From: CAKSQF01 sp051867915
Lineage (GTDB): Bacteria > Bacillota > Clostridia > Oscillospirales > CAG-272
NCBI GenBank assembly: GCA_051867915.1
Contig: JBJDZJ010000147.1
Location: 1 to 37,687, forward strand
Reading direction: 5' to 3'
DNA length: 37,687 nucleotides
Position numbers and translations under genes: made by a program. The notes under the pieces were generated by a model that saw only the letters and a list, made by a program, of their open reading frames with translations, searched no databases and was not told the DNA's origin. Positions 5,797 through 14,502 of this stretch are shown here, piece after piece (the stretch's first letter is position 1; the number at the start of each line of letters is the position of its first letter).

Positions 5797-7851
5797 ATGA
5801 TGCAAAACTCCGGAGATCTTGCCGCCTATTTGTTTCACCAGGGTACCAACTACCGGGCCTATCAGTATATGGGCGTTCACCGTTGCGAGGGGGGCTATGT
5901 CTTCCGCGTCTGGGCGCCCGGAGCCAGATCCATTCGGCTGGTAGGAGACTTCAACGGCTGGGAGGGACAGACCATGATCCGCTCTTCTCAGATGGGGATC
6001 TGGGAAGCGGTGGTCGAGTCCGACAATCTGGAGGGGCAGAAGTACAAGTATGCCATTACCTCCGGGGCGGGGGAGCATTATAAGGCCGATCCTTATGCCG
6101 CCTATTCCGAGACCCTGAAAAAGACGGCGTCCATCGTCTGGACCGACGAGAGCTTCAAGTGGAGCGACGGCGTCTGGCGCAACAAACGGAAGAGAATCGC
6201 TCAGTCGCCGGACTTCTATGCGGCGCCTATGCACATCTACGAGGTTCATCTTGCTTCCTGGCGCACCCGTGACGGAAAAACCACCGCCGAGGGCGAGAAT
6301 TATCTGAACTACCGTGAGATCGCCGATCTGCTGGTGCCCTATGTGAAAAAGATGGGATACACCCATGTGGAACTGCTTCCCATCGGCGAATATCCCTACG
6401 ACGGCTCCTGGGGCTATCAGGTCTGCTCCTATTTCGCCCCCACTTCCCGCTACGGCAATCCCAACGATTTCAAATATTTCGTCAATACCCTTCACAAAAA
6501 CGGAATCGGCGTCCTTCTGGACTGGGTTCCCGCCCATTTTCCCAAGGACGAGCACGGGCTTCGGGAATTCGACGGCTCCCCTTTGTATGAGTATCAGGGC
6601 TGGGATCGGATGGAGCATAAGGAATGGGGAACCCGGTGCTTCGATGTGGGCAGAAACGAGGTTCAGAGCTTCCTGATCTCCTCCGCCATGAGCTGGCTGG
6701 ACCGCTATCATATCGACGGACTGCGGGTGGATGCGGTTGCCTCCATGCTCTATCTGGATTATGCCAGAAAGCCCGGCGAATGGATCCCCAATGTCAACGG
6801 GGACAACAAGAATCTGGAAGCCATCGCCTTCTTCAAGAAGCTGAATACCGCACTCTTCGGAAGCTACCCGGACATTCTCATGATTGCCGAGGAATCCACC
6901 GCATGGGTTGCCATCACCCGACCGGTTCACGAGGGCGGACTGGGATTCAACTTCAAGTGGAATATGGGCTGGGCAAACGATATGTACGATTATGTACAGA
7001 CCGACCCCTATTTCCGCAAATATCATCACAAGGATCTGAATTTCTCTCTATCCTACGCCTTCAGCGAGAATTATATTCTGCCGGTATCCCACGATGAGGT
7101 GGTTCACGGAAAGAAATCGCTGATCGACAAGATGTGGGGAAATTACGATCAGAAGTTTGCGGGGCTGAGATGCTTCTTCGTCTGGCAGATGACCCATCCC
7201 GGCAAGAAGATGACCTTTATGGGCTGTGAATTCGGACAGTTCCGTGAATGGGACTACGAAAACCAGCTGGAATGGTTCATGCTGGACTATCCCAAGCATG
7301 CTGCAATTCAGACCTTCTCGGAGGAGCTGAACAATTTCTACCTTTCCCGTAAGGAACTCTGGCAGGTGGACTTCTCCTGGGACGGATTTTCCTGGATCTA
7401 CGCCGATCGGGACGCCGACAATCTCATCGCCTTTACCCGTATGGATAAGGCGGGACATGAGCTGGTGGTGGTCATCAACTTCTCGGCGGTACCCTATCGG
7501 GGATACGGCATTCCAGTGGAGTCGGATGCCTATCGGGTGGTCTTCAACACTGAGGAATCCCGGTTCGGCGGCAATGGGATGACCTATCCCGAGGTGCTGA
7601 CTGCCGGAGAAAACAGCATGATTACGCCCGATCTGTCTCCTCTGTCGGCGCTGATTCTGGAGCCGGTGAACAGGAAAAAGAAGAGCGGCAAAAAGCCTTC
7701 CGAAGCGGCATCGGCCGCCGATCGGAAAGCCGGAAAGATCAAAAATGCCGTCGGCAGAAAGCCGGACGGCGCACAGGATGAGCAAAACAAACAGGATAAA
7801 GAAGAGAATCTGACGAAGGATACCGAATCTTCGAATCAAGCATCTGACTGA
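5797..7851 (+). CDS. glgB: 1,4-alpha-glucan branching enzyme GlgB
   Basis: 684 residues. It transfers alpha-1,4 chains to 6-OH positions to create glycogen branches. Order: N-terminal CBM48 (~25-115, FRVWAPGARSIRLVGDFNGW), then the GH13 barrel. ELLPIGEYPYDGSWGYQ and GVLLDWVPAHF are conserved branching-enzyme blocks. The catalytic residues are Asp312 (GLRVDAV), Glu365 (IAEES) and Asp433 (SHDEVVHGK). The C-terminal beta domain ends near residue 620. A Lys/Ala/Glu-rich tail of about 65 residues follows (KKKSGKKPSEAASAA and onward), which standard GlgB lacks. Start: the ATG at 5797 is 9 nt from AAAGGA; a TTG at 5788 is less likely. First gene of the operon; glgC follows after 121 bp. Confidence 0.95.
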   Translation: MMQNSGDLAAYLFHQGTNYRAYQYMGVHRCEGGYVFRVWAPGARSIRLVGDFNGWEGQTMIRSSQMGIWEAVVESDNLEGQKYKYAITSGAGEHYKADPYAAYSETLKKTASIVWTDESFKWSDGVWRNKRKRIAQSPDFYAAPMHIYEVHLASWRTRDGKTTAEGENYLNYREIADLLVPYVKKMGYTHVELLPIGEYPYDGSWGYQVCSYFAPTSRYGNPNDFKYFVNTLHKNGIGVLLDWVPAHFPKDEHGLREFDGSPLYEYQGWDRMEHKEWGTRCFDVGRNEVQSFLISSAMSWLDRYHIDGLRVDAVASMLYLDYARKPGEWIPNVNGDNKNLEAIAFFKKLNTALFGSYPDILMIAEESTAWVAITRPVHEGGLGFNFKWNMGWANDMYDYVQTDPYFRKYHHKDLNFSLSYAFSENYILPVSHDEVVHGKKSLIDKMWGNYDQKFAGLRCFFVWQMTHPGKKMTFMGCEFGQFREWDYENQLEWFMLDYPKHAAIQTFSEELNNFYLSRKELWQVDFSWDGFSWIYADRDADNLIAFTRMDKAGHELVVVINFSAVPYRGYGIPVESDAYRVVFNTEESRFGGNGMTYPEVLTAGENSMITPDLSPLSALILEPVNRKKKSGKKPSEAASAADRKAGKIKNAVGRKPDGAQDEQNKQDKEENLTKDTESSNQASD

Positions 7852-7972
7852 GGCGTAAGATTTCAGAGGCTCCGTCCGAAAAACCGTATGTAAAAAGACA
7901 AGGCGCCAATCGCAAGACACGAAAGAGTCATTATCCGCATCGGAAGCGGAAGAAATATTCAGGGGGTTTCTC

Positions 7973-9181
7973 ATGTTTCAAAAGAAAGAATGCGTAGCTA
8001 TGCTCCTTGCAGGCGGTCAGGGAAGCAGACTCTACACACTAACCGAAAAGACCGCAAAACCGGCCGTCGCTTTCGGCGGCAAGTACCGCATCATTGATTT
8101 TACGCTGTCCAACTGCATCAATTCGGGGATTGATACGGTGGGTGTTCTGACCCAGTATCAGCCGCTGGTGCTCAACGAGTACATAGGCAACGGCGCACCC
8201 TGGGACCTGGACCGCAACAGAGGCGGCGTTATGGTGCTCCCGCCCTATCAGAAGATGAAGGGAACCGATTGGTACAAGGGAACTGCCAATGCCATCTATC
8301 AGAACCTTGCCTACATTGATCGGTACGATCCCGAGTATGTGCTGATTCTGTCGGGTGACCACATCTATAAAATGGACTACTCCGCCATGCTGGACTTCCA
8401 CAAGGAAAAGGGCGCCGACTGCACCATCGCCGTTCTGTCGGTCACGCTGGAGGAGGCCTCCCGCTTCGGCATCATGAATACCGAGGAGGACGGCAAAATC
8501 TACGAGTTTGAGGAAAAGCCCGCTCATCCCAAATCCACCAAGGCGTCCATGGGTATCTACATCTTCAACTACAAGAAACTCAGACAGTATCTGGTTGACG
8601 ATGAGAATACGCCCGGCTCCGCCAACGATTTCGGCAAAAACATCATTCCGACCATGCTCGCAAACGGCGAAAGAATGTACGCCTACCCCTTCTCGGGTTA
8701 CTGGAAGGATGTGGGAACCATTTCCTCCCTGTGGGAAGCCAACATGGAGCTTCTGGGCAATCCCCCCAAATTCAATCTTCACGACAAGAGCTGGAGAATT
8801 TTCTCCAGAAACGCCTCCCGCCCCGGTCAGTTTGTGGGTGAGGGCGCAGAAATTTCGGACAGCATGATTACAGAGGGCTGTGAGATCTACGGCAAGGTGG
8901 AGCATTCGGTGCTGGGCAACGGTGTCATCGTGGAGCCGGGCGCTACCGTTCGAAACAGTGTCATTTTTGAGGATGTTGTGATCCGCTCGGGTGCTGTCGT
9001 GGACTACTCCATTGTGGACGGTCAGACCGTGATCGGCGAGAATGCGGTGATCGGAAGCCCCAAGGAAGACGGCAAGGGCATTGCCGTCATCGGAACCGGA
9101 TTGAACATTCCGGATCAAACCAAAATTGACGGCGGTCTGATGGTCAATGCCGATAGACTTGCCGAACTGCTCAAGGTGTAA
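7973..9181 (+). CDS. glgC: glucose-1-phosphate adenylyltransferase catalytic subunit GlgC
   Basis: 402 residues. It makes ADP-glucose from ATP and glucose-1-phosphate, the committed step of glycogen synthesis. The nucleotidyltransferase signature AGGQGSRL (13-20) followed by KPAVAFGGKYR (29-39), SGDHIYKMDY (127-136) and YWKDVGT are intact, so this subunit is expected to be catalytic. The C-terminal third is a left-handed beta helix with hexapeptide-type repeats (EGAEISDSMI, VIVEPGATVRNSVI). The ATG lies 6 nt after AGGGGG. GlgD follows after 14 bp. In Firmicutes GlgC works as a GlgC/GlgD heteromer, and GlgD usually raises its activity; that is family knowledge. Confidence 0.95.
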   Translation: MFQKKECVAMLLAGGQGSRLYTLTEKTAKPAVAFGGKYRIIDFTLSNCINSGIDTVGVLTQYQPLVLNEYIGNGAPWDLDRNRGGVMVLPPYQKMKGTDWYKGTANAIYQNLAYIDRYDPEYVLILSGDHIYKMDYSAMLDFHKEKGADCTIAVLSVTLEEASRFGIMNTEEDGKIYEFEEKPAHPKSTKASMGIYIFNYKKLRQYLVDDENTPGSANDFGKNIIPTMLANGERMYAYPFSGYWKDVGTISSLWEANMELLGNPPKFNLHDKSWRIFSRNASRPGQFVGEGAEISDSMITEGCEIYGKVEHSVLGNGVIVEPGATVRNSVIFEDVVIRSGAVVDYSIVDGQTVIGENAVIGSPKEDGKGIAVIGTGLNIPDQTKIDGGLMVNADRLAELLKV

Positions 9182-9195
9182 AGGAGGTAACGAAA

Positions 9196-10329
9196 ATGGC
9201 AAACGCATCCGGTATTATTTTCTCCAATCTGCACGATCAGAACATCACCGAGCTGACCAGACTCCGCACGATGGCCTCCATTCCCTTCGGAAGCCGTTAC
9301 CGTCTGGTGGACTTTCCCCTGTCCAATATGGTCAATGCGGGAATCACCAATGTTTCGATCATCACCCACTACAACTATCAGTCGCTGATGGATCATGTGG
9401 GTTCGGGCAAGGACTGGGATCTGGCCCGCCGTTCGGGCGGACTCAAGATTCTGCCTCCCTATATCACGGCATTCTCCAATTCCAGCAATCAGCTGTACGA
9501 GAACCGTCTTCAGGCGCTTCAGACCATCAGCGAAGCCATCGTCCGCATGACCGGCGACTACATCGTTATGTCCGACTGCGACAGCATCTGCAACATTGAT
9601 CTGAGCGATATGCTGGACGCTCATATCAAATCGGGCGCAAAGATCACCTATGCGGTCAAGAGAGTCAATCTGACTGCCGACAAGTCCAGACACTACAATA
9701 TCATCTTCTCGGATGATGAGGACAATATCACCGACATCATCACCCATCCCAAGAATATGGAGGGTGAGATGGACATCAATATCAACATTGCCGTTGCCGA
9801 CCGTGCTTATCTGGAGGCTGCGCTGCTGGATTCCTCCGCACACGGCTATACCAGCCTGTCCAGAGACATCGTTCTGCGCAATATCGGCAAGGACAGCTTC
9901 AAGGTCTACCGTTTTGACGGATATTTCTCCAACATCACCTCGCTGACCGACTATTTTGCCTGCAATATGTCCCTTCTGGATCGGGAGAACCGGAACAATC
10001 TGTTCTCGGTGAAGAACCGTCCCATCCTGACCAAGGTCCGCAACAGCGCACCCACCAAATTCAGCGACGACTGCCATGTGACCAATTCCATGATTGCAGA
10101 CGGCTGTATCATCGACGGAACGGTGGAGAACTCCATCCTGTTCAGAGGCGTCAAGGTCGGCAAGGGCTCGGTGGTCCGCAACTCCATTTTGTTCCAGGAT
10201 ACCCTGACCGGGGAGAATGTGACCCTCAACTGCGTCATTGCGGATAAGAATGTGGTGGTTCGGGACGGCGTTATGCTGTCCGGACATCAGACCATGCCCC
10301 TGTATATCGACAAGGGCAAGATGATCTGA
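9196..10329 (+). CDS. glgD: GlgD, non-catalytic partner subunit of ADP-glucose pyrophosphorylase
   Basis: 377 residues, clearly a paralogue of GlgC. The N-terminus reads ASGIIFSNLHDQNITELT where GlgC has the glycine-rich GGxGxRL loop, and SIPFGSRYRLVDF where GlgC has the catalytic Lys in KPAV. MSDCDSICNID replaces SGDHIYKMD. These losses match known GlgD proteins, which regulate GlgC rather than catalyse. The C-terminal beta helix is kept (VTNSMIADGCIIDGTVENSI). A strong AAAGGAGG site precedes the ATG by 8 nt. The 149-bp gap to glgA holds one hairpin and two palindromes. Confidence 0.94.
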   Translation: MANASGIIFSNLHDQNITELTRLRTMASIPFGSRYRLVDFPLSNMVNAGITNVSIITHYNYQSLMDHVGSGKDWDLARRSGGLKILPPYITAFSNSSNQLYENRLQALQTISEAIVRMTGDYIVMSDCDSICNIDLSDMLDAHIKSGAKITYAVKRVNLTADKSRHYNIIFSDDEDNITDIITHPKNMEGEMDININIAVADRAYLEAALLDSSAHGYTSLSRDIVLRNIGKDSFKVYRFDGYFSNITSLTDYFACNMSLLDRENRNNLFSVKNRPILTKVRNSAPTKFSDDCHVTNSMIADGCIIDGTVENSILFRGVKVGKGSVVRNSILFQDTLTGENVTLNCVIADKNVVVRDGVMLSGHQTMPLYIDKGKMI

Positions 10330-10342
10330 ATCCATCGGATTT

Positions 10343-10368
10343 CGACGGGGAACGGCCGCTCCCCGTCG
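10343..10368 (+). other. GC-rich hairpin downstream of glgD
   Basis: A 9-bp perfect stem (CGACGGGGA / TCCCCGTCG) with an 8-nt loop, 13 bp after the glgD stop. No T-tract follows, so it may be an mRNA 3'-end stabiliser or processing site rather than a terminator. Confidence 0.5.
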
Positions 10369-10414
10369 ATCTTCGGGAATGTTTCCTGCCTCGAAAACGG
10401 TCGGAAATCGGAAA

Positions 10415-10451
10415 ACCGAAAATTTTCGGTGCCGGGTAACCGGTTACCCGG
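10415..10451. promoter_or_regulatory. two adjacent perfect palindromes upstream of glgA
   Basis: ACCGAAAATTTTCGGT (10415-10430, 16 bp) is followed after one base by a 20-bp palindrome at 10432-10451 with arms CCGGGTAACC / GGTTACCCGG. They end 27 bp before the glgA start. The second has the central C-G step and GTAACCGGTTAC core seen in LacI-family operators; protein binding is inferred. As RNA it could also form a hairpin. Confidence 0.5.
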
Positions 10452-10478
10452 ATTAAAAGAGAAAGGTTTGGTCATAAA

Positions 10479-11903
10479 ATGAAAATACTGTATGTGGGCG
10501 GAGAAGCTCTGCCCTTTGCATCCACCGGCGGACTCGGCGATGTGCTGGGGTCCCTTCCCGCAGCCGTTGCGAGAGCGGACAAGGATAACGATGTCCGCTG
10601 TGTGATCCCCCTTCATGCGAAGGTGTCCGACGCATGGCGGGAAAAGATGAGCCTTGCGGCGGAATTTGATGTCCACCTGTCCTGGCGTTGCCAGCATACC
10701 AAGATCTGGCAGCTGGAAAAGGACGGCGTGATCTATTATTTCGTGGGCAACGATTACTATTTCAACCGTCAGAAGCTGTACGGCGAGTTTGACGACGGAG
10801 AGCGGTACGCCTTTTTCTCCAAGGCGGCAGTGGAAATGCTCCCGAGAATCGGCTTTACCCCCGATGTTCTCCATGCCAACGACTGGCAGGCGGCGCTGTC
10901 GATCATCTATCTGCGCAAGCAGCAGAACTATCCCAATACCCGTACCGTCTATACCATCCACAACATCGAGTATCAGGGGATTTTCCCCAAAGAGATTCTG
11001 GGGGATGTCTTCTCCCTGTGGAACACCGATTTGCCCGATCTGGAATATGATGGTTGTATCAACCTGACCAAGGGCGCCATCGTCTGCTGTGATAAGGTGA
11101 CCACCGTCAGCCAGCGGTACAGCGAGGAGATCCGCACCCCCTACTATGCGCACGGACTGTCGGGCATTCTCTCCATGTATGCCGGCAAGACCTGCGGCAT
11201 CGTCAACGGCATTGATGTGGATTACTACAATCCCATGACCGATCCCTCCATGCTCGGCGGGCATTACAGCCTGAAGTATCACACCTTCTCGGGCAAGGCA
11301 TCCAATAAGGCGGCGCTTCAGGAGAAGCTGGGACTGCCGGTGGATCCCGATAAGCCCATCATCGCCATGATAACCCGTCTGGTTTCCCATAAGGGGCTGG
11401 ATCTGGTGCGGGCGGTACTGGGCGAGATCATGCAGGGCAATTCGCAGTTCGTTCTGCTGGGTACCGGCGAAAGCGACTACGAGAACTATTTCAAGGGCCT
11501 TCAGAGCTACTATCCCGATAAGGTCCGTGCCCTGATTACCTACGATAAGGAGCTGTCCAAGCAGATTTACGCCGGCGCCGACATCTTCCTGATGCCCAGC
11601 CAGGCGGAGCCCTGCGGACTGTCCCAGATGATCGCCTGCCGTTACGGCACGATTCCCGTGGTCAGAGAGACCGGCGGTCTGTATGACACCATCAAGCCCT
11701 TCAATCCCACCACAGGAGAGGGCAACGGCGTGACCTTCTACGCCTTCCATCCCTATGAGATGAAGGACGCCGTAGGCAGAGCCCTGCATCTGTACACCGA
11801 TAAGACCCTTTGGAAGAAGCTGATCCGGAACGCCATGTCCACCGACTTCTCCTGGAAGGCATCTGCCGATCAATATATGGAGATGTATCGCTCCATGTTC
11901 TGA
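10479..11903 (+). CDS. glgA: glycogen synthase GlgA (ADP-glucose, GT5)
   Basis: 474 residues, the normal length for bacterial GlgA. It adds glucose from ADP-glucose to the glycogen non-reducing end. The N-terminal GT5 motif reads FASTGGLGDVLGSLP: Gly-Gly-Leu is kept, but the Lys usual before Thr-Gly-Gly (ADP-glucose binding in E. coli) is Ser here. This variant may be normal for the lineage; activity cannot be judged. The C-terminal GT-B domain has PSQAEPCGLSQMIACRYGT and VVRETGGLYDT, including the Glu-Pro-Cys-Gly-Leu nucleotide-sugar site. AGAAAGG lies ~12 nt before the ATG. A long hairpin follows before glgP. Confidence 0.94.
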   Translation: MKILYVGGEALPFASTGGLGDVLGSLPAAVARADKDNDVRCVIPLHAKVSDAWREKMSLAAEFDVHLSWRCQHTKIWQLEKDGVIYYFVGNDYYFNRQKLYGEFDDGERYAFFSKAAVEMLPRIGFTPDVLHANDWQAALSIIYLRKQQNYPNTRTVYTIHNIEYQGIFPKEILGDVFSLWNTDLPDLEYDGCINLTKGAIVCCDKVTTVSQRYSEEIRTPYYAHGLSGILSMYAGKTCGIVNGIDVDYYNPMTDPSMLGGHYSLKYHTFSGKASNKAALQEKLGLPVDPDKPIIAMITRLVSHKGLDLVRAVLGEIMQGNSQFVLLGTGESDYENYFKGLQSYYPDKVRALITYDKELSKQIYAGADIFLMPSQAEPCGLSQMIACRYGTIPVVRETGGLYDTIKPFNPTTGEGNGVTFYAFHPYEMKDAVGRALHLYTDKTLWKKLIRNAMSTDFSWKASADQYMEMYRSMF

Positions 11904-11910
11904 CCGCAAA

Positions 11911-11952
11911 AAAGGCAGACGGATGGCATGGATTTTGCCGTCCGTCGCCTTT
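11911..11952 (+). other. long hairpin between glgA and glgP
   Basis: AAAGGC-A-GACGGA-T-GGCA pairs with TGCC-G-TCCGTC-GCCTTT (about 16 pairs, one bulge and one wobble), with a ~7-nt loop. No T-run follows, so full termination is doubtful; it may reduce or separate glgP expression from the biosynthetic genes. Confidence 0.55.
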
Positions 11953-11994
11953 GGCGGCTGTCCCCGCACCCCAAAAAATGAAAAGGAAAAGGAA

Positions 11995-14487
11995 ATGAAA
12001 ATGGAACAAAATGAAACTGTCAAGAAGACCGTAAAGGTCACGAAAAAGGCGGCAAAGCAGACCAAGGAGGAACTTCTCAAAAAGGGAATCTCCGATAAGC
12101 TGTCCCGTTACTTCGGAACCACCCCCGAGGAGGCCAACACCGATCAGATTTACAAGGCGGTTTTGCTGTCGGTGAAGGATATGCTGTCCAACAAGAGAAC
12201 CCAGTTCAAGCAGAATGTGAAGAATCAGGAGGGCAAGAAGGTTTACTACCTCTGCATGGAATTCCTGATCGGAAAATCCCTGAAAAACAACCTGATGAAT
12301 CTGGGTATTGCCGATGAGTATAAAAAGATACTCAAGAGCTGGGGATACGACATCGAGGATCTCTATGAGCATGAGGACAATCCCGGACTCGGAAACGGAG
12401 GTCTCGGCAGACTTGCCGCCTGTTTCATGGACGCTCTGACCACCCTGGACTACTCTGCAACCGGATTTTCCATTCTCTACGAGTACGGACTCTTCCGTCA
12501 GAAGATCGTAGACGGTCAGCAGGTGGAACTGCCCGACATCTGGATGCCCACCGGCGAAAGCTGGCTGGTTCCCCGTACCGATAAGACCTGTATTGTCCGT
12601 TTCGGCGGCAATATCACCGAGAAGTGGGACAACGGCAAGTGCGAGATCATCCACACCGACTACACCGAGGTGCAGGCGGTGCCCTATGATATGATGATTT
12701 CGGGCGCAGACTGCGAGGCGGTCAACTCCCTGCGGCTCTGGAAGGCGGTCAAGACCAATCAGTTCAACATGGGACTGTTCTCCCAGGGCGACTATTTCTC
12801 CGCAATGGAGGAATCCAATAAGGCGGAGATCATTTCCAAGGTCCTTTATCCTGCCGATAACCATGAGGGCGGACGGACCCTGAGACTCAAGCAGCAGTAT
12901 TTTCTGGTCTGCGCTTCTCTCCAGTCCATTATCGCCGACCATCTGCGCAACTACGGAAATCTTGAGAATTTCGCCGATAAAGTTGCCATTCATATCAACG
13001 ATACCCATCCCGCTCTGGTGGTTCCAGAGCTGATGCGTGTGCTGATGGACACCTACTCCTACAGTTGGGAGGATGCTTGGGACATCGTGACCAAAACCGT
13101 TTCCTATACCAATCATACCGTCCTGCCCGAAGCACTGGAAACCTGGGATGAGGGTCTGTTCAAGTATGTCATGCCCCGAATCCATCAGATTGTCTGCGAG
13201 ATCAACCGCCGCCTGTGCGCCGATCTCTGGAATGCCTATCCCGGCGACTGGGATCGGATCACCCATATGTCCATCATCGCGAACAACCGTGTCAAGATGG
13301 CAAATCTGTCGGTGGTGGGCTCCCATACCGTCAACGGCGTGTCCAAACTCCATTCGGACATTCTGACCAAAACCGTCTTCTCGGAATTTTACGACTTCAC
13401 TCCCGATAAATTCACCAATGTGACCAACGGCATCGCTCACCGCCGCTGGCTGTGCTACTCCAATCCGGGTCTTTGCAAGCTGTTGGACGAGACCATCGGT
13501 CCCGATTACCGCAAATCCCCCGAAAAGCTGGAGGAGTTCAAGAAATTCGCCGACGATCCTGCCGTTCTGGACAGAGTCGGCAAGATCAAGCATGAAAATA
13601 AGGTCCGCTTCTCCAACTGGTACGGCAAAAAGTTCGGCATCAAGCCCGATCCCGATTCGCTGTTCGATGTTCAGGTCAAGAGAATGCACGAGTATAAGCG
13701 CCAGATGCTGAACGCACTGCGGATCATCTCCATGTTCGTCACCCTGAAGGAGAATCCCGATCTGGAGATTCAGCCTCAGACCTTCATTTTCGCCGCAAAG
13801 GCGGCTCCCGGCTACTATCTCGCCAAGGAGATCATCCATCTGATCAACGCCATTTCGGCAGAGATCGAGAAGGATCCCAAACTGCGCACCAAGATGCGGG
13901 TCATCTTCGCCGAGGATTACAATGTTTCGCTGGCGGAGATTCTGATTCCCGCCGCCGATGTGTCCGAGCAGATTTCCCTTGCCGGCAAGGAGGCCAGCGG
14001 TACGGGCAACATGAAGCTGATGATCAACGGCGCTCTGACGCTGGGCACCCTGGACGGCGCAAATGTGGAGATCGCCGACGCCGTAGGCCCCGAGAATGTC
14101 TATATCTTCGGTCTGACCACCCCCGAGGTGGACGATCTTTGGAGACGGGGCTACCACTCCTTTGATTATTACAACGCCAATCCCGTGCTGAAGAAGGCCA
14201 TCGACTATCTGAAGGTGGGCTTCAACGGCTGTGATTTCACCTCCTTCTACAATTATCTGCTGATGGGTCCCGGCGTTGCCGATCCCTATATGTGCCTTGC
14301 CGATTTTGACAGCTATATGGCAACCCATAAGAAACTGCTTGCAGACTTTGCCGACCGTCCGAAGTGGGCGAGAATGTCGCTGATGAATACTGCGTCTGCC
14401 GGAATCTTCGCCGCAGACCGTTCCATCCGGGAATATGCCGAGAATATCTGGCATATCAAACCCATTCAGGCAAAGAACAACAGATAA
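11995..14487 (+). CDS. glgP: glycogen/maltodextrin phosphorylase GlgP (GT35)
   Basis: About 830 residues. It releases glucose-1-phosphate from alpha-1,4-glucan ends. Conserved blocks: FLIGKSLKNNLMNLG near the N-terminus, NPGLGNGGLGRLAACFMDAL, NDTHPALVVPELMR, and the PLP site EASGTGNMKLMINGALTLGT with the pyridoxal Lys at ~674. VQVKRMHEYKRQMLN and the GANVEI block are also intact. The start is ambiguous: ATG 11995 and ATG 12001 each lie 8 nt after an AAGG in the tandem AAAAGGAAAAGGAA. The first ~20 residues are Lys/Thr-rich. Its place at the end of the synthesis operon puts degradation under the same transcript. Confidence 0.95.
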   Translation: MKMEQNETVKKTVKVTKKAAKQTKEELLKKGISDKLSRYFGTTPEEANTDQIYKAVLLSVKDMLSNKRTQFKQNVKNQEGKKVYYLCMEFLIGKSLKNNLMNLGIADEYKKILKSWGYDIEDLYEHEDNPGLGNGGLGRLAACFMDALTTLDYSATGFSILYEYGLFRQKIVDGQQVELPDIWMPTGESWLVPRTDKTCIVRFGGNITEKWDNGKCEIIHTDYTEVQAVPYDMMISGADCEAVNSLRLWKAVKTNQFNMGLFSQGDYFSAMEESNKAEIISKVLYPADNHEGGRTLRLKQQYFLVCASLQSIIADHLRNYGNLENFADKVAIHINDTHPALVVPELMRVLMDTYSYSWEDAWDIVTKTVSYTNHTVLPEALETWDEGLFKYVMPRIHQIVCEINRRLCADLWNAYPGDWDRITHMSIIANNRVKMANLSVVGSHTVNGVSKLHSDILTKTVFSEFYDFTPDKFTNVTNGIAHRRWLCYSNPGLCKLLDETIGPDYRKSPEKLEEFKKFADDPAVLDRVGKIKHENKVRFSNWYGKKFGIKPDPDSLFDVQVKRMHEYKRQMLNALRIISMFVTLKENPDLEIQPQTFIFAAKAAPGYYLAKEIIHLINAISAEIEKDPKLRTKMRVIFAEDYNVSLAEILIPAADVSEQISLAGKEASGTGNMKLMINGALTLGTLDGANVEIADAVGPENVYIFGLTTPEVDDLWRRGYHSFDYYNANPVLKKAIDYLKVGFNGCDFTSFYNYLLMGPGVADPYMCLADFDSYMATHKKLLADFADRPKWARMSLMNTASAGIFAADRSIREYAENIWHIKPIQAKNNR

Positions 14488-14502
14488 GATCGGAAAAAGG
14501 TC

